Shown here in pieces: positions 55,428 to 64,000 of a stretch of DNA of 64,000 nt. Each line of letters begins with the position of its first letter. The first letter of the stretch is position 1. The position numbers and the translations under genes were made by a program. The notes under the pieces were generated by a model. That model searched no databases and was not told the DNA's origin. It was given only the letters and a program-made list of their open reading frames with translations. Source of the stretch: Polychytrium aggregatum. Lineage: Eukaryota; Chytridiomycota; Chytridiomycetes; Polychytriales. The stretch is from the NCBI RefSeq assembly GCF_025602895.1, contig NW_026516277.1, positions 124,001 through 188,000 on the forward strand. The letters are read 5' to 3'.

Positions 55428-57816
55428 ATGCGTCCAAAGCGCCAACCACGACCGCCCAAGTTGCCCACCAACTGTCTCGAAGGCCAAGACTTTTGGAACC
55501 TGCATCCGGCTTGCGAGCCTGCACCGCCTCTGGTGCCCACAGTGGCCCGCTCCTCCGTCCAGACTTTTCTCCCGCCTGTCCTTGAAAACGATTTGGTCTA
55601 TCAACTGAGCTATTTTCGACGGACCCTCGGACGCAAGGACCTGCGGCAGGAGCATATCATCATCGATCGAATGATCTACAAGAACCGCCAGCAACATCGA
55701 GGGACGACATACCTGGCAAAGTTCCTGGAGGTAGGTGTGCACTTGCCGTGGCCAGCGTCCCTTTCCCAGCCCGTCAAGTGACCCATAGTCGTCTGGACTT
55801 GAACCTGGACTTGAACCCGAGCCCGGATATCCTGGTTCGGATTGCCAGCGCGGCTCAGAGGGCCACCCCTAATGCAACTTGCCTCCTTACCATCGCCACT
55901 ATCACTCTCCTCGCAGGTTCAAAAATATCTGAGGAGGCTCCAGGCAATGGGACTCGAGAAACTGCTGGCTGACGCTCTGGATGTGATGCAGCCGAACAAG
56001 TAAGGCCCCCCCCCTTCCTCCTCTCTCTCTCTCCCTCTCCCTCTCTGACTGCGATCTTTGCCACGAGGGCAAGGCACAAGCGTCTCCTCGGCCATCGCCA
56101 GCAGCTGCTGCCGGCGATGCAGCTAACAAATGGTGCTGCCATTTGCAATCCGCCCTGGAAGCAAAAAGACACAGAGCTGGGAAGCTTTCCCCTCGCGCCG
56201 GTATTTGGCCTTTACGTTGTTCCGGATGGTCGGATCCTACAAGCTGATTCAAAAGGTTTGAGGCCTGTCGCTGATGATGTCGCTGATGATGTCGCTGATG
56301 ATGTCGCTGATGATGTCGTCCATGGCAAGCCAAATACTCTCCCGCCTGTCCCCATCATGGTGGTTTCTCCTTCTCCGTCTCTCGCTGTTCGATCGTCGAA
56401 TCTTCCTGGGCCTGTACTCTTGTTGAATTGCTGACGCCGCGCATGCACTTCTAACCTTGGCGCACTCCGCTGCTCGACCTTGCTGGAAAATACCTAGCTC
56501 TTGGAGTGCTCCGAGGATACCTATCTGTAAGTCGTCTGGCTCTGCAAGTGCCTCATTGAGCTAATCATCCTATCGATCGTGGCTTGTCCTGTTTCTGCCT
56601 CACGCTACTCGAGCCGCTCAAACCGACGTTGTTAACCCGCGACCCTTGCTCACCCGGAAATCCACTGCCGCCTTTGGCAGTCACTTCCAAGCGGTGCTTC
56701 GACAGACGTACTTTATGCCCTTGTGTCTTATTGCGATGAGTTCGCTGGCTCGTCTCCACATCCTCGGCCGCCATCTCTTGTGCGAACTGCGAAATTGCTA
56801 TGACCTCGTCTATTCTTGGATCCAGTATCTTCCCGTAAGTTCGCGATGCAGGGCCCTCCTCCTTTTCGCCATTGCTTGTCCACATTGTCCCTTGCTGTGC
56901 CTGTTTTCTTTTAGCTCCTCTCACGCCGACTGGTCCATCATATCTGCCCATTCGTTCCAGTGTGCTAGCACTCGCTTATCGTTTGCTGTGGAGGATGCGC
57001 CAACTCAGTCCAACCAAAACTTTCTTTCGTCCTTTGACCCTTCAGAAACTGCCCAGCCAGTCCAAAGATATGAATTACGAGGCGCATCTCAAGCCCACGC
57101 TTCTGAAAACGATCGGGGAGTCGTCGGGCATTGAGTTGTCAGCCTCGGCCACCCACACCAGCCAGGATCTCGACCTTCTCAGTAACGGAGCTGACCGGAG
57201 CGATGCAGATGATGCAGATCGCTTGGGCAACGACACCGCTCATGAACACCCAAAAGTCGAAATGCTGGCCACAGCGACCATATCGGATGCATTTTGGGGA
57301 AGTCTCTCGACCAGCCTGTCGCCAATCGAGACTTCCATCGCTCCCGTTGGCCCGGGATCCGAGACACCAGCAACTCAAGTCGACCCAGACTCAGTCCCGG
57401 GGGCTGTCGGCACCAAGCGGAAATCGACTGATGCTGTCTCAGGTGAACAGGCACTGCCGCGGCTGACGACCGCCAAGAAGATCAAGCACGCTGTGGTGGC
57501 GACGGAATCTACTCACGCAGCGAAACCGACTGCAACAAGTGGATCTGCCAAACCATCTAAATCCATAGGCACTGCACTGAAGACGACGACTGCTGCTGCT
57601 GCTGCGACTATTGCAACTACTACTCCGATTGCAAAACACCCGCTATCCAAGTCAAAGTCGGGCGGCCACACCCTTGCATCGACTGTCGCGGCCCACAAGC
57701 CGGCAGGAGCTGGTACCAAGTCCGCCAAAACCACAGCCGATCATACCACTGCCAAGAAGAAGAAGGGCTCCGCATCAAAACGTGATGAGATTGATGACAT
57801 CTTTGGCGGACTATGA
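55428..57816 (+). CDS. NEPRO-like (nucleolus and neural progenitor protein family) nucleolar protein
   Basis: Exons seen: 55428-55730, 55917-55999, one ending at about 56529 that carries AGKYLALGVLRGYLS, 56706-56834, and a last one of roughly 56955-57816. Two middle junctions do not keep frame with canonical sites, so the full protein is not reconstructed. The N-terminus (LENDLVYQLSYFRRTLGRKDL, MIYKNRQQHRGTTYLAKFLE, VQKYLRRLQAMGLEKLLADAL) and the TYFMPLCLIAMSSLARLHIL segment resemble the NEPRO N-terminal domain, found in proteins linked to RNase MRP and ribosome synthesis. The C-terminal half is disordered, basic and Ser/Thr/Lys-rich, ending RDEIDDIFGGL. The assignment is from pattern memory. 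Confidence 0.6.
56269..56321. repeat. 12-bp tandem repeat
   Basis: Four and a half units of GTCGCTGATGAT within the NEPRO-like gene. It probably lies in an intron, as no supported exon covers it. Confidence 0.9.
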
Positions 57817-58366
57817 GCCGCGATACGCGTATTCGTCGCAGCAATCGTAGTTGTCTTTCTGGCATTCTCAAGTGTTAGAACGGAGCACTCTCTCCGTAAA
57901 GCACGCCAGTCGCTCGCCCGTTCGTCCCTAGCTCTGAATATACATGCTCCTCAGCCCGATCACAATTGGCTCTACCGCAGTGATTTCTCGGGCAGCGAGG
58001 GGATCTACAGTCTCCCTAAGAGCGGCCTCGTCCTCAAAATCTCCAAGAGCAATGTCTCTTGGTCCCCATGTCGGCATTGTCGTATGACCCCCGCGAATCG
58101 ATAACGTGCCCAAGCGGGCTAATGTATTTGATGAAAGTTATGCCACAACCACGGACGGGGGGAGGGGAAGCAGCCCACAACCGCTGCAAGCCGCTCGTTA
58201 CTTGCGAGCCGTGGCTTTTACTCGGTCGCTAAGCCGGGTGCCGGGTGCCGTCTCTGTAACATCAGTTGAAAATCCACTGCCGAATCCCGATGGTGATGCC
58301 GTCTCAATGCCTGCCGTTCCGGCGGCCCGACTGTCTGCTTGCGCAGCTTGACAAATCGCGCTCTCT
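57817..58366. other. Intergenic region between converging genes
   Basis: About 550 bp between two 3' ends. No coding signal. Confidence 0.5.
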
Positions 58367-59510
58367 TTAGCAGTTGCTCTTGGCCTTGGTGTTCAGAATC
58401 AGCGCAACAATCAGCCCGTACAGACCCAGGACTTCGGCGAAGATAAGGATCAACACCATCGCCACAAAGATACGTTGCTGATACATGTACGCTCGGACAC
58501 ACGCGTCTCCAACGACACCGATGGCGTAGCCCGCAGCGATGCCGGCAAAGCCGGTCGACAGGCCCGATGCCAAGTGCACCGCCGATGCAAAGAGCGAGTA
58601 GGGCTCCGTGGGACTGAGTGAGCTGGCCACCAAGACCGAGACAACGAGACCGTAGACGGCAATGATACCTGTGTTTCGGCGTATAATCGTGGGGGAGTAT
58701 CTGTGAGCGAGCCAGTTCATCCAACCAGAGATGCTGCGTGAATCGAAGCAAACTCCCCAGAGGCGGTCGCGCATCCAAGAGTGTCCAACCCGATGCTGGC
58801 TGTACTTGCGATGGGGATGCTAGCTGAGCACACTATTTCTCTCCAGTTCAGTGCGAGTTGGACTCCCAAAAGCCAGCAAAGCGCCCGCCTCTGGCGACCA
58901 GAGCGGGTCGACAGGAGCAGGAGCGGGCGAACGGGTCGCTCCCTCCCGCGACCAACGAAATCGCTTGCTTACCGGCCATGACGACGGGGATCAGACACTT
59001 CATAACTCTGCATTCGAGACAAAGTCAGTCAACCCAAAAGCCTGGCGTCAAAGATACCCACCCATATCTGGTGGATATCTGGGGGGGGGGCAAGGAACTG
59101 TGTGCAAGGACGAGGCGGGGCTGCCGATGCGAGTCGCGCTATCAAAACCGCGATACTCCAAGCGATATGTGACTACGACCTTTGCCGAGCGAGGGCATTT
59201 TTATCGGCTGGTCTATGCGGCTCCTCACCGCAGCCATCACCACCGCCCGTCCACCCGGGCCGGTTGCCCAGTCGACCAAACACCACGCCCACTGAAGCAT
59301 CTTCCGCGGTAACGCCGACCCCATTGCACGGCCGAGAAACAGGACTTACAGATCAGGCCGGAAGGTGCCTATTCCAGCGATGCCGACTCCGGCTTTTGCG
59401 GTGCCATAGGCCGCGCCGACGGCCGAGAGGATCATGGCCAAGCCGGCTCCGGCGAATCCAAAGAATGGAGCGAATGCAGGGCAATAGTCGGTTGGGAGTG
59501 ATCCAGACAT
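58367..59510 (-). CDS. VMA3: V-type proton ATPase 16-kDa proteolipid subunit c
   Basis: Three exons on the minus strand, 59510-59350, 59007-58973 and 58668-58367, sum to 498 nt (165 aa) in frame. Four helices form two hairpins. Family landmarks are [69 protein letters not shown]-like [20 protein letters not shown] and [20 protein letters not shown]. The proton-carrying Glu is Glu144 in FAEVLGLYG. The ring of c subunits turns in the Vo sector of the vacuolar/endosomal proton pump. Length is close to yeast Vma3 (160). It could instead be the c' paralogue. ATG 59508-59510 gives the conserved short N-terminus. Confidence 0.95.
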
Positions 59511-59857
59511 GGATGGTGCTTTCTGAGAACCGCGGCGGCGGGAGGAAGGCTAGATATTTGGTGGGTCTTGAGTTGATGCGACGTGGGGTCTGTGCTCGAC
59601 GGCGGCCGGCGTATCTGTTCGGTGCGGTGCGGTGTATGCTGGTGCAGGTTGGATGTGGGTCGGCTGGCGAACAGCAACCGAGGCGGCCCTGGGTGCAAGG
59701 CGTTTCGCGGGATGCGGCTGGATCGAAGGCGGGCCGAGCCGGATCCAGCCTCGGGGTTCGGCGCCTTCCTCGTCATCGACCCGACCCAAGGAGGCAGCTA
59801 CAGCGCCCTCCCAGCCCGGCCCTGATCCGCCATCTCCTCCAGCCAGCACCGACGGCC
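59511..59857. promoter_or_regulatory. Divergent promoter region, VMA3 / SPC3
   Basis: 347 bp between start codons of two oppositely oriented genes. No motif stands out. Confidence 0.5.
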
Positions 59858-61075
59858 ATGTACGGAATCCAGCAGCGAGCCAACAATGTATTTGCCACCT
59901 TCCTTTCGGTGGCCTTTGCGGTGGTTGCCATCGTCGCGGCAACGTCCGAGCTGATGCTGCGATGGACCCCAGCCCCCGAGATCAACGTCAGCGTCAACCA
60001 TGTGCAGCTGTGAGTCGCCCTGTGTTTCTCCAGAGGATGGTCTCTTCAGATGCGTCCGGCTGCAATCGGCAGGCAGCAATCCTCTTGGCTGGCCGCCTTT
60101 TTTTTTTTTCTGTCCAGCTCCATCGACGGGTCTGCCTCATCGGCGCATATGTCCCCAACGCTCACTCCCGCTCTTGGACCTGGCGCCGCACGGCCTGGTG
60201 CACAGCAAAATCGGTCGGGACAGCTATTACTCGCCAAAGAGCGAGCAGCTGGCCACCCTTTCCTTCAACCTTGAGGCCGGTAAGCGTCCGGGCAAAGGCT
60301 GTTGATAAAAACACATCGATCCTGTCCTCTTCGATGCTCTTTCGCATGTAGCGCAATGTCCGCTGCCATGGTGCTGCCATGGTGCTGCCGACATCCAGAG
60401 TCGCATCAGTCCCGGCTCTTCCATCATGGGTGTGCAGGATCACTCTGGAATGGACGCATTGGCTTCGAGCCAGACATGCTCAGACCAGTATTGTATTTTT
60501 AACAAGCCGCTGCGTCGCTGTTTTGTCGGTGTGTGGCATTTCAGATCTCACCCCGCTCTTCAACTGGAACACCAAGCAAGTCTTTGCCTATCTGGTCGCG
60601 GAGTTTGACACCAAGGATTATGTAGGCCCGTGCATCAGTGATCTTTGACCGGGAGTCCTCCGGTGGCCAGAAAATGTGCTGAACGAGGTCCTCTCCGTAG
60701 TCCCCCAACCAGGTGACGATCTGGGACGATATCATCACAAGCAAGGAGGATGCCTACATCAAGCTCAAAGACAAGAGACAGAAGTACAATCTGATTGCCC
60801 TGAACGATCGCATCGAGTGAGTTGATGCTCTCTGTGCGTTGCCATCAACTGCAGGGCGGATTCATTCTCAAGCACCGCGGGCAACGTCTGGGCTGACGAT
60901 CTTGCCGCCGTTCCCGCCAAACAGAAACGCAAACGCAAGTCTGTCGCTGCACTGGAATGTGAATCCGTACATGGGTCTGTTGTCCTGGAACCACGGCGGC
61001 CATACCAAGATTGATATGCGCAAGGCCCCTGCCAAGACCAAGCCCAAGGTCTCTAAGCCCTCCGGCAAGAAATAA
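59858..61075 (+). CDS. SPC3: Signal peptidase complex subunit 3
   Basis: Five exons, 59858-60009, 60206-60279, 60545-60621, 60701-60816 and 60925-61075, sum to 570 nt (189 aa) in frame. The N-terminus (MYGIQQRANNVFATFLSVAFAVVAIVAATSEL) is a single signal-anchor helix. The lumenal domain has LATLSFNLEADLTPLFNWNTKQVFAYLVAEF, NQVTIWDDII and the terminal SLSLHWNVNPYMGLLSW, matching SPC22/23 of other fungi and animals. It is essential for ER signal-peptide cleavage together with the Sec11 catalytic subunit. The tail is extended and Lys-rich (KAPAKTKPKVSKPSGKK). The acceptor choice at 60205 was fixed by frame and by the KIGRDSYYSPK block that follows. Confidence 0.93.
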
Positions 61076-61366
61076 GCAGACGGACCGTTGGATGCTGTTC
61101 GATGGAGATTGATGGCTGTCCCAGCCGAGTGAACTCGAACGCTACCTGGGATGCTGTGACCTCAATTCGCTATCGACGGCACTCCCCGATGGCATGATAG
61201 CGAATACAACCGTTCAGCATCCGTGGACGATGATCAACATGCGCATCGCAATCATGCTGCCGGCTACGTCCGCGGCGCCGCTCTGGGTTGGAAATCCGTC
61301 GATTGCAACGAATGTATATGATAGAAGCCAGGGTAGAGCCCTTGGGCAGTGACAATATGGGCAGTG

Positions 61367-61798
61367 ATGGTGACGAGGACAGCGGCAATGCGCGGCTCGA
61401 TGCAGGATGCATATCCAGCCACAGGTGACTGGCAGGGCAAGAGCGGCGTGTCTCTAAATGGGCATTGGCCCTGGGATCTTATCGAGAGGATGTCGCGGGA
61501 CCCATGGACCAAGCGCTATACTCGCAAAGTAGCCGATTGGCGTGCGGTACTCCAGCAATCGGCCGACCTTGAGCTTTGGGTCGATCGAGTCGTCCAGTCG
61601 CAGACGGGTCATTGGACGAGTGCAAAAATCGATCGCGTACGTTTCAAACTGCTTGATCAGTTGATGGATCACTGGAAACTGGAGCAGATGCTTGTCGATG
61701 CAGACGAGCGGCCACGCATAAAAGTAGCTCTCTGGATGCTCTCTTGGCGGCTCAAACAGCAGAGTAAGGGTCAAGACCTGTCGAGGAGCCAGAGATGA
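61367..61798 (+). CDS. Hypothetical protein (weak)
   Basis: A 143-residue frame begins at ATG 61367 and reads like an amphipathic, Trp-rich helical protein (WTKRYTRKVADWRAVLQQS, ELWVDRVV, LLDQLMDHWKLEQMLVD). It has no recognised domain. An opposite-strand frame overlaps at 61454-61774. It sits in the 740-bp gap between SPC3 and the transcription factor. Could be a real short gene or a chance frame. Confidence 0.3.
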   Translation: MVTRTAAMRGSMQDAYPATGDWQGKSGVSLNGHWPWDLIERMSRDPWTKRYTRKVADWRAVLQQSADLELWVDRVVQSQTGHWTSAKIDRVRFKLLDQLMDHWKLEQMLVDADERPRIKVALWMLSWRLKQQSKGQDLSRSQR

Positions 61799-61816
61799 GT
61801 AAAGCCCAGATGACCA

Positions 61817-64000
61817 CTACGCTCGCTCCATCATTTCGACATGGGTATTCATCACATCCACCATGTGCGGATTGCGCTCTGTCGATGCCTCCCTTGATCT
61901 CCCCCTCCCTTCTCTGCATGGCTGTGTTGTCGACAAAGGCACATCTAGCGCTCTTACCATAACTACAACCGCGACATGCTTGTTTGGGAGGCAAACATAC
62001 ACCTTTGATGTTGGCTCCAGGGCACTCAAAATCATCATCAGTGTTCTCGCGCTCTTGGAGGCTTCAAGACACCGTCTGAGCGACGGCAGCGTATCTACAG
62101 TGGCATCAGGATAGAGCCAAAGTTCTGCCAGTACAATAGCAGACATCGGAATCGATCCAAAGCGTTCAAGTAAGTCCGTGAGTTTCTTCAGTGCTATCGA
62201 AACACTCGCACTTGCGACGCTTTACCACGCACATCCGGGCTACATCCGGGCTACATCCGGGCTACATCCGTGACTGTGAATTGCCGGGCACAGAGTGTCC
62301 GAGAAAGACAGCCGCATGGATTTACCTTCGATCATGGCTGGGTAGTTCACAAGCACAATAATGCCGTGAAAGAGGAGATTCCAATGCAGTATTTCGATGG
62401 CACCGATGCCAATCTCACGGCCGGTGAGCTTGAATGAGTTCGCCATGTCGCGCATCCACTCTGGCTGCTTGCCATACCAGTCCCATAGCTGCTGGGTCTG
62501 CTCCTGTTGCCAGATTCTGTACTCGGCGAGCAACGCAAGCTGTGCTTCATATTGGTCGCCATAGAGCTCGGGAGTAATAGGCCCACCGTTAAAGAGCGAC
62601 AGGAACTCGAGCCCCTTTCGTTCAATCTGGAGAAATCTTAGCACATCGGCGGCAAAGTTTGGCAGCGAGGTGCTGGCGCTGGCGGGAATGATTTCAAGCA
62701 AGCTGAGATCAATACTGTCGTTGTACCAGATCATGTCATGCTTGGGAATCTCGGGCTTGAGCAGATTTGGGTCCTCGATTGAGAGCTGCCGCTGATGTCT
62801 GAATCCGTTGAAGAGGGTAAAGTAGGAGCACTGGTACCATGCTCGGCGGGCGAGCTCGGCCATTATCCAGTGCTGGTACCGGTACGAGGATGGACGGTCG
62901 AGGCCGATGTACTTGGCGGCGCGAACAGCCAGGTCGACGATCTGAAACTGGGAATCCACTTTGACCGCGGCACGTTCGTGCCAGGTCGAGAAGGGGCGTG
63001 TCAGCAACCAGGCTCAGACCCTCGGCTCAGACCCTCGGCTCAGACCCTCGGCTCCAGGAAGTGCAGGATACTTACGATCCTCGAACTCTGCGAAGTGCAC
63101 GCCGACGCCGAGTTTGTGGGTTCGCCAGGCAAAGGCATTGATGTAGTCAGTTGATGTGGAATCGATCAGGGATGGGCTGTCGATAATACAGTGGCACTTT
63201 AAGCCTACGCACCGATGCCCCAATGGCTCATACTTACGTTTGGCATATCGGCTCAGCAGTATCAAGCTCTGCACCAACTCGATGCTCGGACTGTCCAAGG
63301 CTTTGTAGGTCAGGTCTCTGGCGTGAAAGTAATACGGCTTGATGATCTGAAGCTTCACAGGATCCGGGGCGACGGGCGCCAGTCCAAGAACGACTATTGA
63401 AAAGCGCAGAAAGTCTGGAAGTTGGTCCCACATCCTAAGAACTTGTGGCTTGTACAGAAGACCTGAGGGGAGGTAGTATCCAGTGACATTCTGGAATCGG
63501 GGAGAGCCGATGCAAGGCCGACGAGCCCGTCAGCGAAATTTGCGCGGGAAACGAGGCGCTGTCGCCGTGGAATGCACCGGTCGGAGAATGCAAACCCAGG
63601 GCAGCAGCTAAAGGCGCAAGGACATACATCAAAGAACAGATGCACTGCTTCTTGAGCTACGTCAATAGGGATGACATGCTGGTTGTTGCCCGGCAGCCAG
63701 GGCGACCAGGTGTTGTTGAGGGGTATGCGGGTGCTGACAATTGCATTGGATCCGACCAGCAGGCTGGATGGGCACAACAGGCCATCGTACGCAACAAGCG
63801 GGGACATGCTTGAAGACGTCGTCTCGCTTGAAGCCGAAAGTGTTGACGACGAGTCGGAGTGCGCCGCGACTGACGAGACATCGGATTCGAAATGGTCGTT
63901 GTCTCCGAGCAGACACAGGGAGTCGGGGGCCTCGAACGGCTCCAGCAAATCCTCTATTCCAGCGTCGTCTATCAAACGCTCGTGCAGGTCAAGGACCAGC
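61817..64000 (-). CDS. Fungal-specific transcription factor domain protein (partial)
   Basis: The gene enters from the right edge. Exons seen on the minus strand: beyond 64000 to 63628; 63490-63238; a possible short one near 63150-63070; 62947-62326; 62193-61817 with a TAG near 61817. Residues such as SIELVQSLILLSRYAKR, then IVDLAVRAAKYIGLDRPSS, and ELARRAWYQCSYFTLFNGF match the middle homology (Fungal_trans) domain of Zn2Cys6 regulators. The zinc cluster would lie outside the window. N-terminal text is Ser and acidic-rich. The intron at 63237 and the following acceptor are not settled. The regulated pathway is unknown. Confidence 0.8.
62227..62274. repeat. 11-bp tandem repeat in a transcription-factor intron
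   Basis: Four units of ACATCCGGGCT in the intron between 62326 and 62193. Confidence 0.9.
63013..63055. repeat. 13-bp minisatellite in a transcription-factor intron
   Basis: Three complete units of GGCTCAGACCCTC in the region between exons at 62947 and about 63070. Confidence 0.9.

Noticed and set aside
1-64000. tRNA, rRNA, CRISPR array or transposon
   Set aside because: I scanned for T-loop-like GTTCGA contexts, rRNA stretches, regular spacer repeats and transposase or reverse-transcriptase motifs and found none that hold up.

Overview
This is a eukaryotic nuclear window, about 64 kb, dense with intron-rich protein genes (typically 3 to 17 exons, mostly GT-AG introns of about 60-400 bp). 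Fungal markers are a fungal-specific transcription-factor domain, a six-exon signal peptidase subunit SPC3, a DGAT2 of fungal length and an Oca/Siw14-type protein. A flagellar microtubule inner protein (CFAP77) indicates a zoosporic, flagellated fungus, so a chytrid is the best reading. Base composition is moderately GC-rich. I found no tRNA, rRNA, CRISPR, transposase or reverse transcriptase.

Layout, left to right: CFAP77 (-, partial, 1-644); DGAT2 (+, 1142-3020); pyruvate dehydrogenase E1 beta (+, 3537-5944); four-TM Sur7/claudin-like protein (+, 6377-7348); a gene-poor stretch; acyl-protein thioesterase (-, 9063-10322); anillin-like PH protein (+, 11293-13822); coatomer beta' (+, 14305-19355); a CREST-like seven-TM protein (+, 20064-21791); LSM1 (+, 22762-23609); an Oca-like phosphatase-fold protein lacking the catalytic Arg (-, 24214-25239); membrane RING-H2 E3 (+, 25996-27735); NPEPL1-type M17 aminopeptidase (+, 28421-31583); 3-ketoacyl-CoA reductase (-, 31839-32843); TKL kinase with Sel1 repeats (-, 33345-35366); mucin-like four-TM protein (+, 36283-38097); Utp22/NRAP (-, 38269-43946); TPT/nucleotide-sugar transporter-like protein (+, 44633-46473); membrane FKBP (+, 46833-48384); a 2.3-kb low-complexity region; six-TM cyclic nucleotide phosphodiesterase (+, 50708-54092); NEPRO-like nucleolar protein (+, 55428-57816); V-ATPase subunit c (-, 58367-59510); SPC3 (+, 59858-61075); a doubtful small ORF; and a fungal transcription factor running off the right edge (-, 61817-64000).

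The genes do not form an operon-like unit. Several serve the secretory and lipid systems (DGAT2, ketoacyl reductase, COPI beta', SPC3, V-ATPase c, thioesterase, transporter), and three serve RNA biology (LSM1, Utp22/NRAP, NEPRO-like). For 15 multi-exon genes I joined exons by hand and the summed coding length is an exact multiple of three, which is strong internal support for those models. Junctions left unresolved are stated in the anillin-like, CREST-like, NEPRO-like and transcription-factor entries.

The most unusual properties of the window are (1) a set of micro-exons: 14 and 22 nt in DGAT2, splitting its catalytic HPHG motif; an initiation exon whose only coding bases are ATG in COPI beta'; 11 nt in the FKBP; (2) many short minisatellites with 10-14-bp periods, nearly all inside introns or promoters; (3) unusual domain architectures, mainly an adenylyl-cyclase-like six-TM module on a PDE, a RING finger split by about 56 residues, and a TKL kinase joined to Sel1 repeats.
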